From Rhodoblastus sp963727035 (GTDB taxonomy: Bacteria > Pseudomonadota > Alphaproteobacteria > Rhizobiales > Beijerinckiaceae): a DNA stretch of 64,000 bases. The translations under genes were made by a program, and so were the position numbers. How positions within the stretch are numbered: the stretch's first letter is position 1; every line of letters begins with the position of its first letter. Below the pieces are notes generated by a model that was given only the letters and a program-made list of their open reading frames with translations, did not search any database and had not been told where the DNA came from. The stretch spans positions 124,001 through 188,000 of the forward strand of contig CAVSEY010000018.1 of NCBI GenBank assembly GCA_963727035.1, read 5' to 3'. Shown here in pieces: positions 9,203-18,163 of the stretch.

Positions 9203-10231
9203 TCAGGCGAAGAATTTTTTCAGCGCCGCGGCCGGATTGCGCTGCGAACGAATCGACAGGAAGCGTCCCTGTTTCACCTCGGCGATGTCGCGATAAAAAA
9301 TATCGCTCTCCTCGTCCGCCGCAAACGCCGCCAGCCGCAGGCCGCGCGGCGCGAAGACCGCATTGGCGAGGCCGGCGCCCGGCGCCCCGGCGATCCATTC
9401 GGCCTTGGAAAAAGCCCGCGCGCGCTCGGAAAAATTCATGCGCGCAGGTTCCACCTCGACAAAGCCTAAAGGCTGGAGCAGTTCGAAAAACGGCGACGCG
9501 CGGCCGGACTTGACGTAAATTCTGCGCGGCGCCTCGGGCGCATCTCTGTAACGGGCCGGCACAGATTCCAGAATTTCCATGGCGCGCGGCGATTTGGCGC
9601 TGAAACGCGCCACCGGCAGCGGAAAGACCAGGCGCTGGAAAAACACCGGCTCGGGGCCGATGGCGACGACCCGCTCCGGCCGCACGCCGAAGAGACGCAA
9701 GGTTTCCCGGACGACCGCGATCATTTCGCCGCGCTGGCGCGGCACCGCGAACTGGAACGCCGAAAGATCGCAGAATTGCGCGGCGACCGCGATGCGCGGC
9801 AGGGTTTCGATCAGCCAGCGCGCGTAATTCCTGTCGCCCGGCTGGCGCAGGAAAATGAAAGCGCCGGCAAGGCGGCGAATCGAAGTCAGCGGCCATATGC
9901 GGATGGAAATGCCGCCGTCGCGCATGCGGCGCAGGGCTCCGGGCAGCGGCGCGGTGTGGTCGCCAAGGCTTTCGGCGATCAGCGCGCCATTAGCCGCTAG
10001 GAGCGCGCCATCCAGCGAACAGACGTCGTCGAATTGAGCCAGCCCGCCGGGCGGCGGCTTGGTCGCGCCGCCCTCCTGCCGCGCATAAGGCGGCTCCGGC
10101 GCCATGGGGTAAAAGGCCCGCGCCAGTTCCACCGCCGGCCGGACTTGCGCCGGACGCCGAAAAAGCGAGGTGAGGGCGATGTGGCTTTCGCCAAGGTCGA
10201 AGAACTTCCAGGCAAAGGTTTTTTTGGTCAT
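9203..10231 (-). CDS. Glycosyltransferase family 61-like (DUF563) protein
   Basis: A 342-residue protein with the DUF563/GT61 layout: NYARWLIETLPRI in the middle, then an upstream FFELL-type loop, and a C-terminal GAGLANAVFAPRG resembling the GAGL-N-F-P motif of the family. These proteins add sugars to extracellular or capsular polysaccharides; donor and acceptor are unknown here. The start ATG 10231 overlaps the stop of the TerC-family gene in an ATGA, so the two are likely cotranscribed and coupled. A longer in-frame extension upstream is antisense-free but lies inside the neighbour, so I reject it. Confidence 0.65.
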   Translation of the reverse strand: MTKKTFAWKFFDLGESHIALTSLFRRPAQVRPAVELARAFYPMAPEPPYARQEGGATKPPPGGLAQFDDVCSLDGALLAANGALIAESLGDHTAPLPGALRRMRDGGISIRIWPLTSIRRLAGAFIFLRQPGDRNYARWLIETLPRIAVAAQFCDLSAFQFAVPRQRGEMIAVVRETLRLFGVRPERVVAIGPEPVFFQRLVFPLPVARFSAKSPRAMEILESVPARYRDAPEAPRRIYVKSGRASPFFELLQPLGFVEVEPARMNFSERARAFSKAEWIAGAPGAGLANAVFAPRGLRLAAFAADEESDIFYRDIAEVKQGRFLSIRSQRNPAAALKKFFA

Positions 10232-10911
10232 CGGTCCTCGACGCGCTTGATCTTGCGCCCGCGTACATAGCCGAAGGCAAGCAGAAGCGCGACCAGCGCG
10301 CCCACGGGCGGAGCGAAATCGTGCATCAGGCCCACCGGCATCGGACTCGCCAGCGCCAGGGGGTCCACGGAGGCCATCCGCCCGGCGATCCAGCCGAGAA
10401 AGCCGGCGCTCGCCCACAATACCGGCGGCTTGCGCAGCGCCATGACGAACTGCGCCGAGCCCAGCGCGAGCAGCGGGATCGACAAGGCGAGGCCGAGCAT
10501 GACGAAAGGCTTGTCGCCCTGCGCCGCGCCCATCACGCCGGTCATGTTGAGCAGCGCGCCCTGCGCGTCATAGGCCAAAGCCGCCGCCAGCACCGGCCCG
10601 AGGGCGCGGCGCGGCGCGATTTGCGGCATTTTGTCGGTCTCGCCGCGCATCGCGATCCAGAGCGCGGCCCACAGCATGAGCGCCGCGGCGGCAAAGCCGA
10701 AGCCCGGAAGGCCGGCGACCGCCATCAGCGCATAGACCAGCAGGACGCGCAGCAGGATGAACAGGATCGTGCCGACATTCAGCGCGATCCGCTTCCGGTC
10801 TTGCGGCAGCGCCCGCGTCGCCATCGCCAGCACGATGGCGTTCTCCCCGGCCAGAACCAGATCGATCCAGATGATTTCGATCAGCGCGCCGATGGTTTGC
10901 GAAAGATCCAT
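10228..10911 (-). CDS. TerC-family (YjbE-type) membrane protein
   Basis: A 227-residue polytopic membrane protein with about seven hydrophobic segments. The N-terminal WIDLVLAGENAIVLAMA carries the conserved acidic residues (Asp and Glu) in the membrane that mark TerC/YjbE proteins, which are linked to metal-ion (often manganese) export or tellurite resistance. Length is normal. First gene of a probable two-gene operon with the GT61-like gene through a 4-bp overlap. The link between metal export and a glycosyltransferase is not explained by sequence. Confidence 0.75.
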   Translation of the reverse strand: MDLSQTIGALIEIIWIDLVLAGENAIVLAMATRALPQDRKRIALNVGTILFILLRVLLVYALMAVAGLPGFGFAAAALMLWAALWIAMRGETDKMPQIAPRRALGPVLAAALAYDAQGALLNMTGVMGAAQGDKPFVMLGLALSIPLLALGSAQFVMALRKPPVLWASAGFLGWIAGRMASVDPLALASPMPVGLMHDFAPPVGALVALLLAFGYVRGRKIKRVEDR

Positions 10912-10997
10912 GCCTCATCCCTGCAGTCGTAAATCCCCAGGCTTCCAAAATCCCGGTGACCGCCCGCCCCTGCCGTCGCCCGATCCGGCGGGGAGAG

Positions 10998-11016
10998 AGA
11001 ATCGCCGGGCGATTCT
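10998..11016. terminator. Inverted repeat, possible terminator of the pcp-like gene
   Basis: AGAATCGCC and GGCGATTCT form a perfect 9-base inverted repeat around one base, 24 bases past the pcp-like stop on the minus strand. There is no T-run, so it may be a weak or Rho-assisted terminator, or a protein site. Confidence 0.3.
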
Positions 11017-11039
11017 GATCATCGCCGTCGCGCGGCAGG

Positions 11040-11618
11040 CTATTCGATCGCGAATTTTTTCGCCATGCCCAGAATGACGCCGGCCGCGCGCTCGAGCCGG
11101 AGGCCCCGCCAGTCGGGCAGGTGCAAGAAACAGGCGCGGCGGTCCATCAGCAACGAAAGATAGAAACTCTCGTTGCACAGATAGTCGCCGGCGTCGCGGG
11201 ACAATGAAGCCGGCAGGCCGTTGCGGCGCGCCAGGGCGGCGAGGCGCGGCGCCGAACCTCCGCCGCGCAGCGCTTCCGGGCCGCCATGGACAATGGCGCG
11301 GCAATACGCGTGCTGGCGCGCGGCGTCGGGCCGCAGCGTCGAGACGCGGTTGCGCGCCAGAGTCTCGATGGTCAGCCGCCGCCTGCGCCCGGCGACGCCG
11401 AGCAGCAAAACCGCATCCGGGCTCGTCCGCGCGAAAAGCTGCGAAAGAATCGGCGACAAGGCGAAGAATTCCACCGGCAGGACCGCGACATGGAGGTCGA
11501 TCCCGGCCAAGGCAAGAATTCTCTTCCGCTTTTCCAGTTTGCGTACGACCAGTTCCGCCGGATTGCGCCGGTGGCCGGGAAAGGCGCCAAAACCGGCGAC
11601 GAGAAGCGACCTGCGCAT
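11040..11618 (-). CDS. pcp: Pyroglutamyl-peptidase I-like protein (peptidase C15)
   Basis: A 192-residue protein of the C15 cysteine peptidase family, which removes N-terminal pyroglutamate from peptides in the cytoplasm. Visible signatures: VAGFGAFPGHRRNPAE at the N-terminus, the glutamate motif LTIETLARN near residue 85, the catalytic Cys148 in GDYLCNESFY, and His166 in FLHLP. All three catalytic positions appear present. It lies three bases downstream of meaB on the same strand, so the two are probably one transcript, although no functional link is known. Slightly short for the family (about 200-215). Confidence 0.75.
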   Translation of the reverse strand: MRRSLLVAGFGAFPGHRRNPAELVVRKLEKRKRILALAGIDLHVAVLPVEFFALSPILSQLFARTSPDAVLLLGVAGRRRRLTIETLARNRVSTLRPDAARQHAYCRAIVHGGPEALRGGGSAPRLAALARRNGLPASLSRDAGDYLCNESFYLSLLMDRRACFLHLPDWRGLRLERAAGVILGMAKKFAIE

Positions 11619-11621
11619 GGC

Positions 11622-12620
11622 TCAAAAACCCAGCGCCGCCGCGATTCGCTCGACCGCGAGGGTCGGCGCCAGCGCGCCCTCGGCGACCTGGCGCTCCAGT
11701 TCGGGCAGCAGCGCCCGCACTTTCGCCTCGGAACGCAGCCGCGCGAACATCAACGCCTCCAGCATGGTCCACATCCATTTCACCTGCTGGTCGCGGCGCT
11801 TTTGCGCCAGTTCGCCGGTGACCTCGAATTTTTGCCGATGCTCGACCACCTTGGCCCACATCTCGTCGAGCCCGATATTGTCGAGCCCCGAAACCAGCAT
11901 GACCGGCGGCGACCAGTTGGGCGAGGCCTGCTGCATGATATGGAGCGCCGCGCGATATTCGCCCGCCGCCGCGACCGCGCGGCCGCGGTTCTCGCCTTCC
12001 GCCTTGTTGACGGCGATCATGTCGGCGAGCTCCAGCACGCCCTTCTTGATGCCCTGCAATTCGTCGCCGGCGCCCGGCAGCATCAACACCAGAAAAAAGT
12101 CGGTCATTTCGGCGACCGTGGTCTCGGACTGGCCGACGCCGACAGTCTCGACCAGGATCACGTCGAAACCCGCCGCCTCGCACAGCAGCATGGTCTCCCG
12201 GGTCTTGGCGGCCACGCCGCCGAGCGTGCCGGAGGACGGCGAGGGGCGGATGAAGGCGTTGCGCTCGGCGGAAAGCCGCGCCATGCGGGTCTTGTCGCCG
12301 AGGATCGAACCGCCCGTGCGCGCCGAGGAGGGATCGACCGCCAGAACCGCCACCTTGTGGCCGGCGGCGATGAGATTGGAGCCCAGAGTGTCAATGGTGG
12401 TGGATTTACCGACCCCCGGCACGCCGGTGATCCCCACCCGCATCGCGGCCCCGGTGAAGGGCAGCAGGAGCTGCACCAGTTCGCGCGCCTGATGCTGGTG
12501 TTCGACTTTTCGGCTTTCGACGAGCGTGATGGCGCGGGCCAGCGCCGCGCGGTCGCCGGCGCGCAGGCGCCCGGCGAGCGTCGGAATGTCGAGGGCGCGG
12601 GGATTCGGCGCAGATGTCAT
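11622..12620 (-). CDS. meaB: Methylmalonyl-CoA mutase-associated GTPase MeaB
   Basis: A 332-residue G3E P-loop GTPase of the MeaB/ArgK group. It gates delivery of adenosylcobalamin to methylmalonyl-CoA mutase and protects that enzyme. The P-loop GITGVPGVGKST is at residues 63-74, AVDPSSARTGGSILGDKTRM (switch region) follows near 105, and ETVGVGQSE near 158. VNKAEGENRG is the NKxD-type base motif. The C-terminal dimerisation helix region is complete. Its partner consumes the B12 made by the cobalamin locus further along, so the location fits. Translation starts at ATG 12620 with no neighbour upstream for 640 bp. Confidence 0.93.
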   Translation of the reverse strand: MTSAPNPRALDIPTLAGRLRAGDRAALARAITLVESRKVEHQHQARELVQLLLPFTGAAMRVGITGVPGVGKSTTIDTLGSNLIAAGHKVAVLAVDPSSARTGGSILGDKTRMARLSAERNAFIRPSPSSGTLGGVAAKTRETMLLCEAAGFDVILVETVGVGQSETTVAEMTDFFLVLMLPGAGDELQGIKKGVLELADMIAVNKAEGENRGRAVAAAGEYRAALHIMQQASPNWSPPVMLVSGLDNIGLDEMWAKVVEHRQKFEVTGELAQKRRDQQVKWMWTMLEALMFARLRSEAKVRALLPELERQVAEGALAPTLAVERIAAALGF

Positions 12621-13088
12621 GCGGCTTTATAGGCAAGCCGCGCCGCGGTCGAAAGCGGCATTTTGTCGATGTTCCCTGCGTTCGAATGTCGGGCGTCGCC
12701 CGGTGCGGCCCCACGGCGTCAAGATCGCGCCGCCGGCTGTCGCGCCGTCAGCGAAGGCTCCGCCAGCGCAATGAACCAGCGCTTATGACCGAGGCGGAAA
12801 TTCCCGGCCGGATCGGTTGCTGTCGCTTACAGTTGGGAAGCGGGCATAGACTGAAGGGGAGAAACAGGCCGGATAGCGGCCCAACAATAGGGCTCGTCAT
12901 CACCGCTCCTCACCGGTCAACGCGACGCCAAATTTGCTGCGCCGTGAATCACGGTTGGCGGCTATGATCGCCAGCATTTGATCGCCATGCGACTTGTTGA
13001 CGAGGCGCCAAATAAGGTCGAACCATCCGGCCCGGTTTTCACAGCCGGCAGAAGCAAATCGCCAGCCTTGGCGCTTGTCGCGACGATG
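12621..13088. other. Long noncoding stretch with a possible gene remnant
   Basis: About 470 bases between meaB and the tcuA/cobZ-like gene with no intact gene. On the minus strand a frame at 12962-13132 reads plausible protein (HEDLRRLLDVIVATSAKAG, then LLLPAVKTGPDG) ending at a TAG, and a second frame just upstream reads LMQCLRAEGLSI. Together they could be the tail of a broken gene on the minus strand. I do not recognise the family. Confidence 0.3.
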
Positions 13089-13265
13089 ACGTCGAGCAAG
13101 CGCCGCAGATCCTCATGATCGACAAGCCTTCAGCCCGCAGGCATTGCATGAGCGGCCGCTGACCCGGCCGATCCATCCTTCGTTGGCGGGGCGACGAAAT
13201 TCGGCTAAGCGTCGAAACGGAAACTCGCGCGTATACTGGCCTGATCGCGGTCGTGGAAAAAATCT

Positions 13266-14566
13266 TTGTCGACCACATGGAACGTCCTGGTGATCGGCGG
13301 CGGAATCGCCGGCCTGTCCGCCGCGATCGCGGCGAGGGAACGCGGCGCCTCGGTGCGGTTGATCGAAAGCGCTCCTTATGGGCTGCGCGGGGGCAATGCG
13401 CGCCATGCGCGCAACTTTCGCGTCGCCCACGCCGAACCGGCCTGGCATACGCCCGACGACTATTCCGTGGACGAGTTCTTGTCGGAGTTGATCAGGATAA
13501 CGGCTGGACAGGTCGACGCGGACCTGGCCCGCTCGCTGATTGCGGACACGACGGATGTGGCGCCCTGGCTCATGGCGAGCGGCGTTCGCATGCAGGATCC
13601 GGCGACAGGAGCCATCCCCTATTCCCGCCGCACCGCTTTCCTGCTGGGCGGCGGCAAAGCCATGATCAACGCGCTCTATGAGGCCGCCGGTACGAACGGA
13701 GTCGCGATCAGCTACGAAAGCGAGGCGAGCGCTTTGCGCCCGACGAGCGACGGAACGTGGGAGGCGGAAATCCGCGACGGGACCGCAACGGAACGCTTGC
13801 AGGCTCATACGGTCATCGCCGCATCCGGCGGCCCTGGCGCCGACCCGCAATGGTTGCGGGCGCATTTCGGTCAGAAGGCCGAAGGTTTCATGATTCGGGG
13901 CGGCTCCTATTCCGACGGCCATTTGATGCAAAAGCTGATCGAGGCCGGCGCCCAAACCGTCGGCGATCCGGCCTCGGGCCACATGGTCGCGGTCAATTCC
14001 CGCGGGCCGCAATTCGATGGCGGAATCGTCACCCGGATCACCGCCATACCCAATGGGCTGGTGGTGGACCGCAACGCCGTCGCGGTCGAATTGCCCGGCG
14101 CCGGCGCGGGGCGAACCCACTATGCCCGATGGGGCGTACGGATCGCGCAATGCTAGCGACGGGTTGCGCCTTCCTGATCCTGGACGCCGACGGGCTGAAG
14201 CGCGCGCCGCCGACCGCGCTGCCGCCGATCCGCGCAGAAACCCCTGCCGACCTGGCCGACGCCCTCGGACTCGACGGCGCCGCGCTCGCGCGATCGGTCG
14301 AGGCCGCCAAAAAGCTCGCCGGACCGCCTTTCTTCGCCTTTCCGATGCGCGCCGGCCTGACTTTCGTGCATTTCGGGCTGGCCGTGGACGATCGAATGCG
14401 GGTAAAAATGCGCGATGGAGGCACATTCGCGACTCTATTCGCCGCCGGCATGATCATGGCGGCCAATATTCTCCCGCGCGGCTATCTCGCCGGCTTAGGG
14501 ATAACGCTCTCGGTCGTTTCCGGGCGGCGGGCCGGAGAAGCGGCGGCCCGTCATGCCCTCGCCTGA
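13266..14566 (+). CDS. tcuA: TcuA/CobZ-type FAD-dependent dehydrogenase, frame-broken
   Basis: A flavoprotein of the fumarate reductase/succinate dehydrogenase-like family, about 433 residues. The N-terminal dinucleotide motif VIGGGIAGLSAA and LRGGNARHARN match TcuA and the N-terminal half of CobZ. In Rhodobacter-type aerobic B12 synthesis CobZ replaces CobG as precorrin-3B synthase, and a TcuA/TcuB pair beside cob genes is best read that way. The frame changes at about 14145-14155 (after VRIAQ), resuming as GCAFLILDAD. Between SVEAAKK and LAGPPFFAF the usual 35-40 residue segment seems missing, so an internal deletion is likely. Tricarballylate oxidation is the alternative role. Confidence 0.7.
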
Positions 14567-15687
14567 GGTCGCCGGGGAAACCGCGCGCGTTCTGCGGATC
14601 TGCGCCGCCTGCATGTATTGCGACGGCCTGTGTCCGGTTTTTCCGGCGCTTTCCGGCAAACATGAACATTCCGTCGCGGATATGAGTTATCTGGCGAATC
14701 TGTGCCACAACTGCCGGGCCTGCTGGCATGCCTGCCAATATGCGCCGCCCGCATCTCTTCGCCGTGAATGTTCCCGCCACGCTCGCGGCCCTGCGGCGGG
14801 AAACCTATGCCGATCATGTCTGGCCGCGACGCCTGCGCGATGGCTTTCGGCGCCCGGCGCTCGGCGCGGGGCTCTTTGCCGCGGTTGCGCTCATGGCGGC
14901 GCTGATCGTCGTGGCGACGAACGGCTCGTGGGCGGCGCTCCATCAGGCGCGCGCCGGTCCCGGTTCATTCTACGCCGTCGCGCCCTTGGGACTGATGATC
15001 GGCCTTGCAGGCGCCTCGGCCGGATGGGCGACCCTGAGCCTGTCGATCTCGACGCTGCGATTCTGGCGCGCGATTTCGCTCGAATCCCAGCCCCGCATCT
15101 CCCCGCGCGCGCTCTGGCTTGCGACAAAAGAGATCCTCACCTTGCGCCATCTCGACGGCGGCGGCCCCGGCTGCCACGATACCGGCCCGCGCTTTTCGCA
15201 AGGCCGCAGATTCTTTCACCAAACCATGGTCGCGGGCTTCGTCCTGCTGTTCGCGGCGACGCTGGCCGCCGCTTTCTTGCAGCATGTCCTCGGCGTCGCG
15301 CCGCCTTTCGCGCTGACGAGTCTTCCCGTCGGCCTCGGCGTCGCCGGCGGCCTCGCCGTCCTTGCCGGGGCGGCCGGACTTCTGGCGATCGAGGCCAGAT
15401 CGGAGCGCGAGCCGTCCGAGCGCGGCGAGACGCGCCTCAATCTGGTCTTACTGGTTCTGATTTTAGTCACGGTGATGAGCGGCCTGGCGCTGCTTTTCTG
15501 GCGCGACGGCGCCGCGATGGGGCCGCTGCTGGCGCTGCATCTCGGGCTGGTGACCGGTTTTTTCGCGATCTTGCCGGCAGGCAAGGCCGTGCACGCGCCC
15601 TTCCGCGCGGCGGCGATCCTGCGCTCCACGACGGAGCGGCTGTCGCAAAGCCGCCGCGAAGCCCGGAGCGACGCGCCGTCCGATTGA
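14553..15687 (+). CDS. tcuB: TcuB/CobZ C-terminal-type Fe-S/haem membrane protein, frame-broken
   Basis: About 377 residues, starting at ATG 14553 inside the end of tcuA. Two cysteine clusters bind Fe-S centres: ICAACMYCDGLCPVFP near residue 17 and NLCHNCRACWHACQ near 52. The C-terminal part has six hydrophobic segments and conserved histidines typical of the TcuB membrane haem domain, which passes electrons from the flavoprotein to the quinone pool. The frame changes at 14748-14751 in a GCCGCCCG run: deleting one base turns CQYAPP-ASLRR into CQYAPP-HLFAVN. It forms the second half of the CobZ-like pair and is cut off from cobQ by the insertion sequences. Confidence 0.72.
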
Positions 15688-15952
15688 GTTCGTGGTCGAA
15701 ATCTAACCCTTGGCGCCCTCGCGAGATGGCCGCGTTCGGCTCGAAGGCTAATATATTGGCGATGGCAAATGTCGTCTCTGCGTCCAGCACCGACGGTTTC
15801 GGACGTGATGTTTATCCCATCCAACCAATCGATCGGATAGGCCTCGGCGAACGTCTGCGGTCAGCCACAGCGGCGCTTAGCGGTCCGTCGACGCCTCACT
15901 TTTTCTTCAACATTTCGGCAATTCGTTCTGGAGAAAGGCTCTCCTTCTCGGG
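15688..15952. other. Noncoding spacer before the insertion sequences
   Basis: 265 bases after tcuB with no gene, no clear terminator and no RNA signature. The next feature is the ISAs1 right end at 15953. Confidence 0.35.
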
Positions 15953-15971
15953 CAGGGTTGTTTAGTTCTCT

Positions 15972-16541
15972 TTACAGCCCCGGCAATGCAAGGATGAGAT
16001 CGAGGTCGAGGGCGGCGCGCCAGCGTGCGTTTTTGATGTTGTCGCAGCCTTGGGCCCTGAGCAGGTTGTAGGCGAAGGAACGCAGGCGGGCGGCGATGTC
16101 TGGGTTTTTGCGAATGCGTGAGGCGTCCTCGGCGAAAACGGTGTCGCGCACATAATGGCTGCCATTTTCGATACGCCAATGGCCGCGGATCCACTCGTTC
16201 CATTGTTCAGGCGTCGGGCCGGTGAGCGAGGACACCCAGAAGGCAACCTCGCACGTTTGCCGGCAAAGGCCGGTCTTGGGGTCGCGTTTGCAGACGGTGC
16301 GCTCCAACCTCAGGACGGTGTTGATCAGCTTCTCCCACGGCGTCCCACGGAACCACGCCTTGGCCGGAAACACCGTCAACTCGCGTGTCTCCCAGCGATT
16401 GCGGCCTGAGGATTTGGTTGTCGCGGCTCCGCTTGGCTTGCGCCCCATTGATCCAAGTTCCAGCCGGCGGCGCAGTTTCGGTTGGTTGTCCTTGACTTGC
16501 GTGAGCAGATGATTGCCCGAGGCGATCACGCGAGCGAAGGA
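15972..16541 (-). pseudogene. ISAs1-family transposase, C-terminal half
   Basis: About 190 residues. It reads SFARVIASGNHLLTQVKDNQ at the junction, then the conserved GHWRIENGSHYVRDTVFAED with the catalytic Glu of the DDE triad, ending LALPGL at TAA 15972. The reading frame enters from the IS110 boundary at 16541-16543. No start codon or promoter of its own is expected. This half cannot act alone. Confidence 0.85.
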
Positions 16542-16544
16542 TTC

Positions 16545-17936
16545 CTAAGAAACGGCCGGTACAGCCGTCGACGCGTCTTCGGCGACCATCACGTAACCCA
16601 GGGCTTTGGCGCGACGGTGAAGATTTTTGACGACCCGCTCGCGGTAGCGGGTCTCGTAATAGGAAGCCCCCGGGTCGACATAATCCATGCCGTGCCGCAT
16701 CGCATTGTAGAACAGAACTGCAATCTTGCGCGCCGTCGCGGTGATGGCTTTCGCTTTGCCGACGCGCGACGACAATCGCCGGTAGAATGCTCCCAGGGCG
16801 GTTTCGGTTCGGCCAACCGAGACTGCCGCCAAACGCAATAGGGACGCGACACGGCTTCCGGATCGTTTCGTGCGTGACGACAAAACCTTGCCGCCCGATA
16901 TTTTGTTGTTAGGAGCCAGACTGAGCCAAGAAGTGAAGTGTTTTGCACTCGGCCATGCGGATAGATCGTCCCCGCATTCGGACACGAGCTTGAGCGCCAG
17001 ATAGGGCCCGACGCCGTCAATCCGGGTGAGATCTTTTCCGAGCAGGGTGTGAAGCGAATGGCCGACGTCGAAAGCAGGCTCATTTGCAGTCCGGTGGCGG
17101 TGCTGTTTGGGCGAGACTGTTTCAGCGCGTGTTGCGTCCTCTTGGCGGCCACGAACCGAACTGAGCGCGGTGATAACGGATTCGATCCGGATGTCGCAGG
17201 CGGACACTTTTTGCTGATACACGTCGTAGAGCGCCACGGCTTGCTCCAGGACGAACAGATGTTCGGCCCGATAATGGCCTGTCAGCGCCTTTTCGATCAT
17301 TTCCACGCTGGAATGACAGCGTATATCGCGCATCGACGCCAGCGCCGACGGGCTGCGCTCCCCGGCGATGATCGCGCGGATGATGCGCAGGCCGGTCGCC
17401 CCGGTGATGTCGGCCACGACATGATGAAGCTGAAGATTCATCTCCGTCATGGCCTTTTGCATATGCTGGATCTGGGAGGCTGCGGTATCGAGTAGGCGCT
17501 CGCGCTGGCGGAGATATGCGCGAAGTTCCGCAATCTCGCCCTTGGGCCGAAAACTGGCGCGCAGCAAGCCACACGAATGAAGGCGTTGCAGCCATTGCGC
17601 GTCGCTTACGTCAGTCTTGCGGCCAGGAACATGCTTGGAATCGCGAGCATTGACCAGAGAGACCTCGAAGCCGCGTTCGTCCAGCAATTCGAAGATCGGG
17701 ATCCAGTAAACGCCGGTCGATTCCATGACGACCGTTTTGACGCCGCACTCGGCGAACCAATCGGCAAGCCGGAGAAGGTCCCCGGTGAACGTGCCAAAAC
17801 TCTGAACCGGATCCGATGTCCGATCCGCTCCCACCGCCGCCATGTGCATCGTGGCGCCGATATCGATCGCCGCCGCGTTGGGATGCACCATCGCCATCCC
17901 TGAGCCCGGCGCCTTGCCGATTTCCTTGCGCGTCAT
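16545..17936 (-). CDS. IS110-family transposase (DEDD recombinase), copy 1
   Basis: A 463-residue protein. The N-terminal RuvC-like DEDD domain shows Asp in AIDIGATMH (about residue 26), Glu in MESTGVYW (about 93) and Asp residues in GRKTDVSDAQW (about 130). The C-terminal Tnp_20 domain carries LTRIDGVGPYLALKL and the serine motif SRTKRSGSRVASLLRLAA, where the catalytic serine is expected. These enzymes recombine DNA guided by an RNA made from the element's noncoding end. The ATG at 17936 has GGAGG upstream. The protein is identical in sequence to copy 2, so one or both are probably still functional. Confidence 0.93.
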   Translation of the reverse strand: MTRKEIGKAPGSGMAMVHPNAAAIDIGATMHMAAVGADRTSDPVQSFGTFTGDLLRLADWFAECGVKTVVMESTGVYWIPIFELLDERGFEVSLVNARDSKHVPGRKTDVSDAQWLQRLHSCGLLRASFRPKGEIAELRAYLRQRERLLDTAASQIQHMQKAMTEMNLQLHHVVADITGATGLRIIRAIIAGERSPSALASMRDIRCHSSVEMIEKALTGHYRAEHLFVLEQAVALYDVYQQKVSACDIRIESVITALSSVRGRQEDATRAETVSPKQHRHRTANEPAFDVGHSLHTLLGKDLTRIDGVGPYLALKLVSECGDDLSAWPSAKHFTSWLSLAPNNKISGGKVLSSRTKRSGSRVASLLRLAAVSVGRTETALGAFYRRLSSRVGKAKAITATARKIAVLFYNAMRHGMDYVDPGASYYETRYRERVVKNLHRRAKALGYVMVAEDASTAVPAVS

Positions 17937-18160
17937 TTCAGTCCTCCTGCAAACAAAAGCGGAAGGGGTGGGCTGCGCGATTGATCAACTTCCTAATCGG
18001 GATCGTCCGAGGACGTCGCCACTCTCAAGTTCGCAACGGCCCATGAATCATGTTTTTTTGCGGGGTCAATTACCACCACGCCTTCATCGACTGCTCCCTT
18101 CCGTGCTCAGATTAGGTCGAAACCGTTTCTATCCCCACAGGAAGCCGCAAGCTGGGATCG
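17937..18160 (-). ncRNA. Putative bridge RNA region of IS110 copy 1
   Basis: The 224-nt leader upstream of the transposase. In IS110-group elements this end encodes the bridge RNA with donor- and target-binding loops. On the plus strand it contains TTCCTAA (17990-17996) and GGGATCG (17999-18005), which repeat in swapped order the two sides of the element junction GGGATCG/TTCCTAA at 18154-18167. It also holds a T7G run (18053-18060) equal to the T7G at the target edge (19780-19787). These matches fit guide sequences but are short. Confidence 0.5.
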
Positions 18161-18163
18161 TTC

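Larger units (their letters stand above)
16544..18160 (-). mobile_element. IS110-family element, copy 1 of a tandem pair
   Basis: A 1617-bp unit bounded by TT dinucleotides (16542-16543 and 18161-18162). It carries one transposase and a 224-nt leader upstream of it; the transposase stop is one base from the other end. There are no terminal inverted repeats, as is usual for IS110. Copy 2 follows directly, sharing one TT. The long leader on the start side places it in the IS110 rather than IS1111 subgroup. Confidence 0.9.

Noticed and set aside
11286..12632. Long open frames antisense to meaB
   Set aside because: meaB is unambiguous and the antisense translation has no conserved features.
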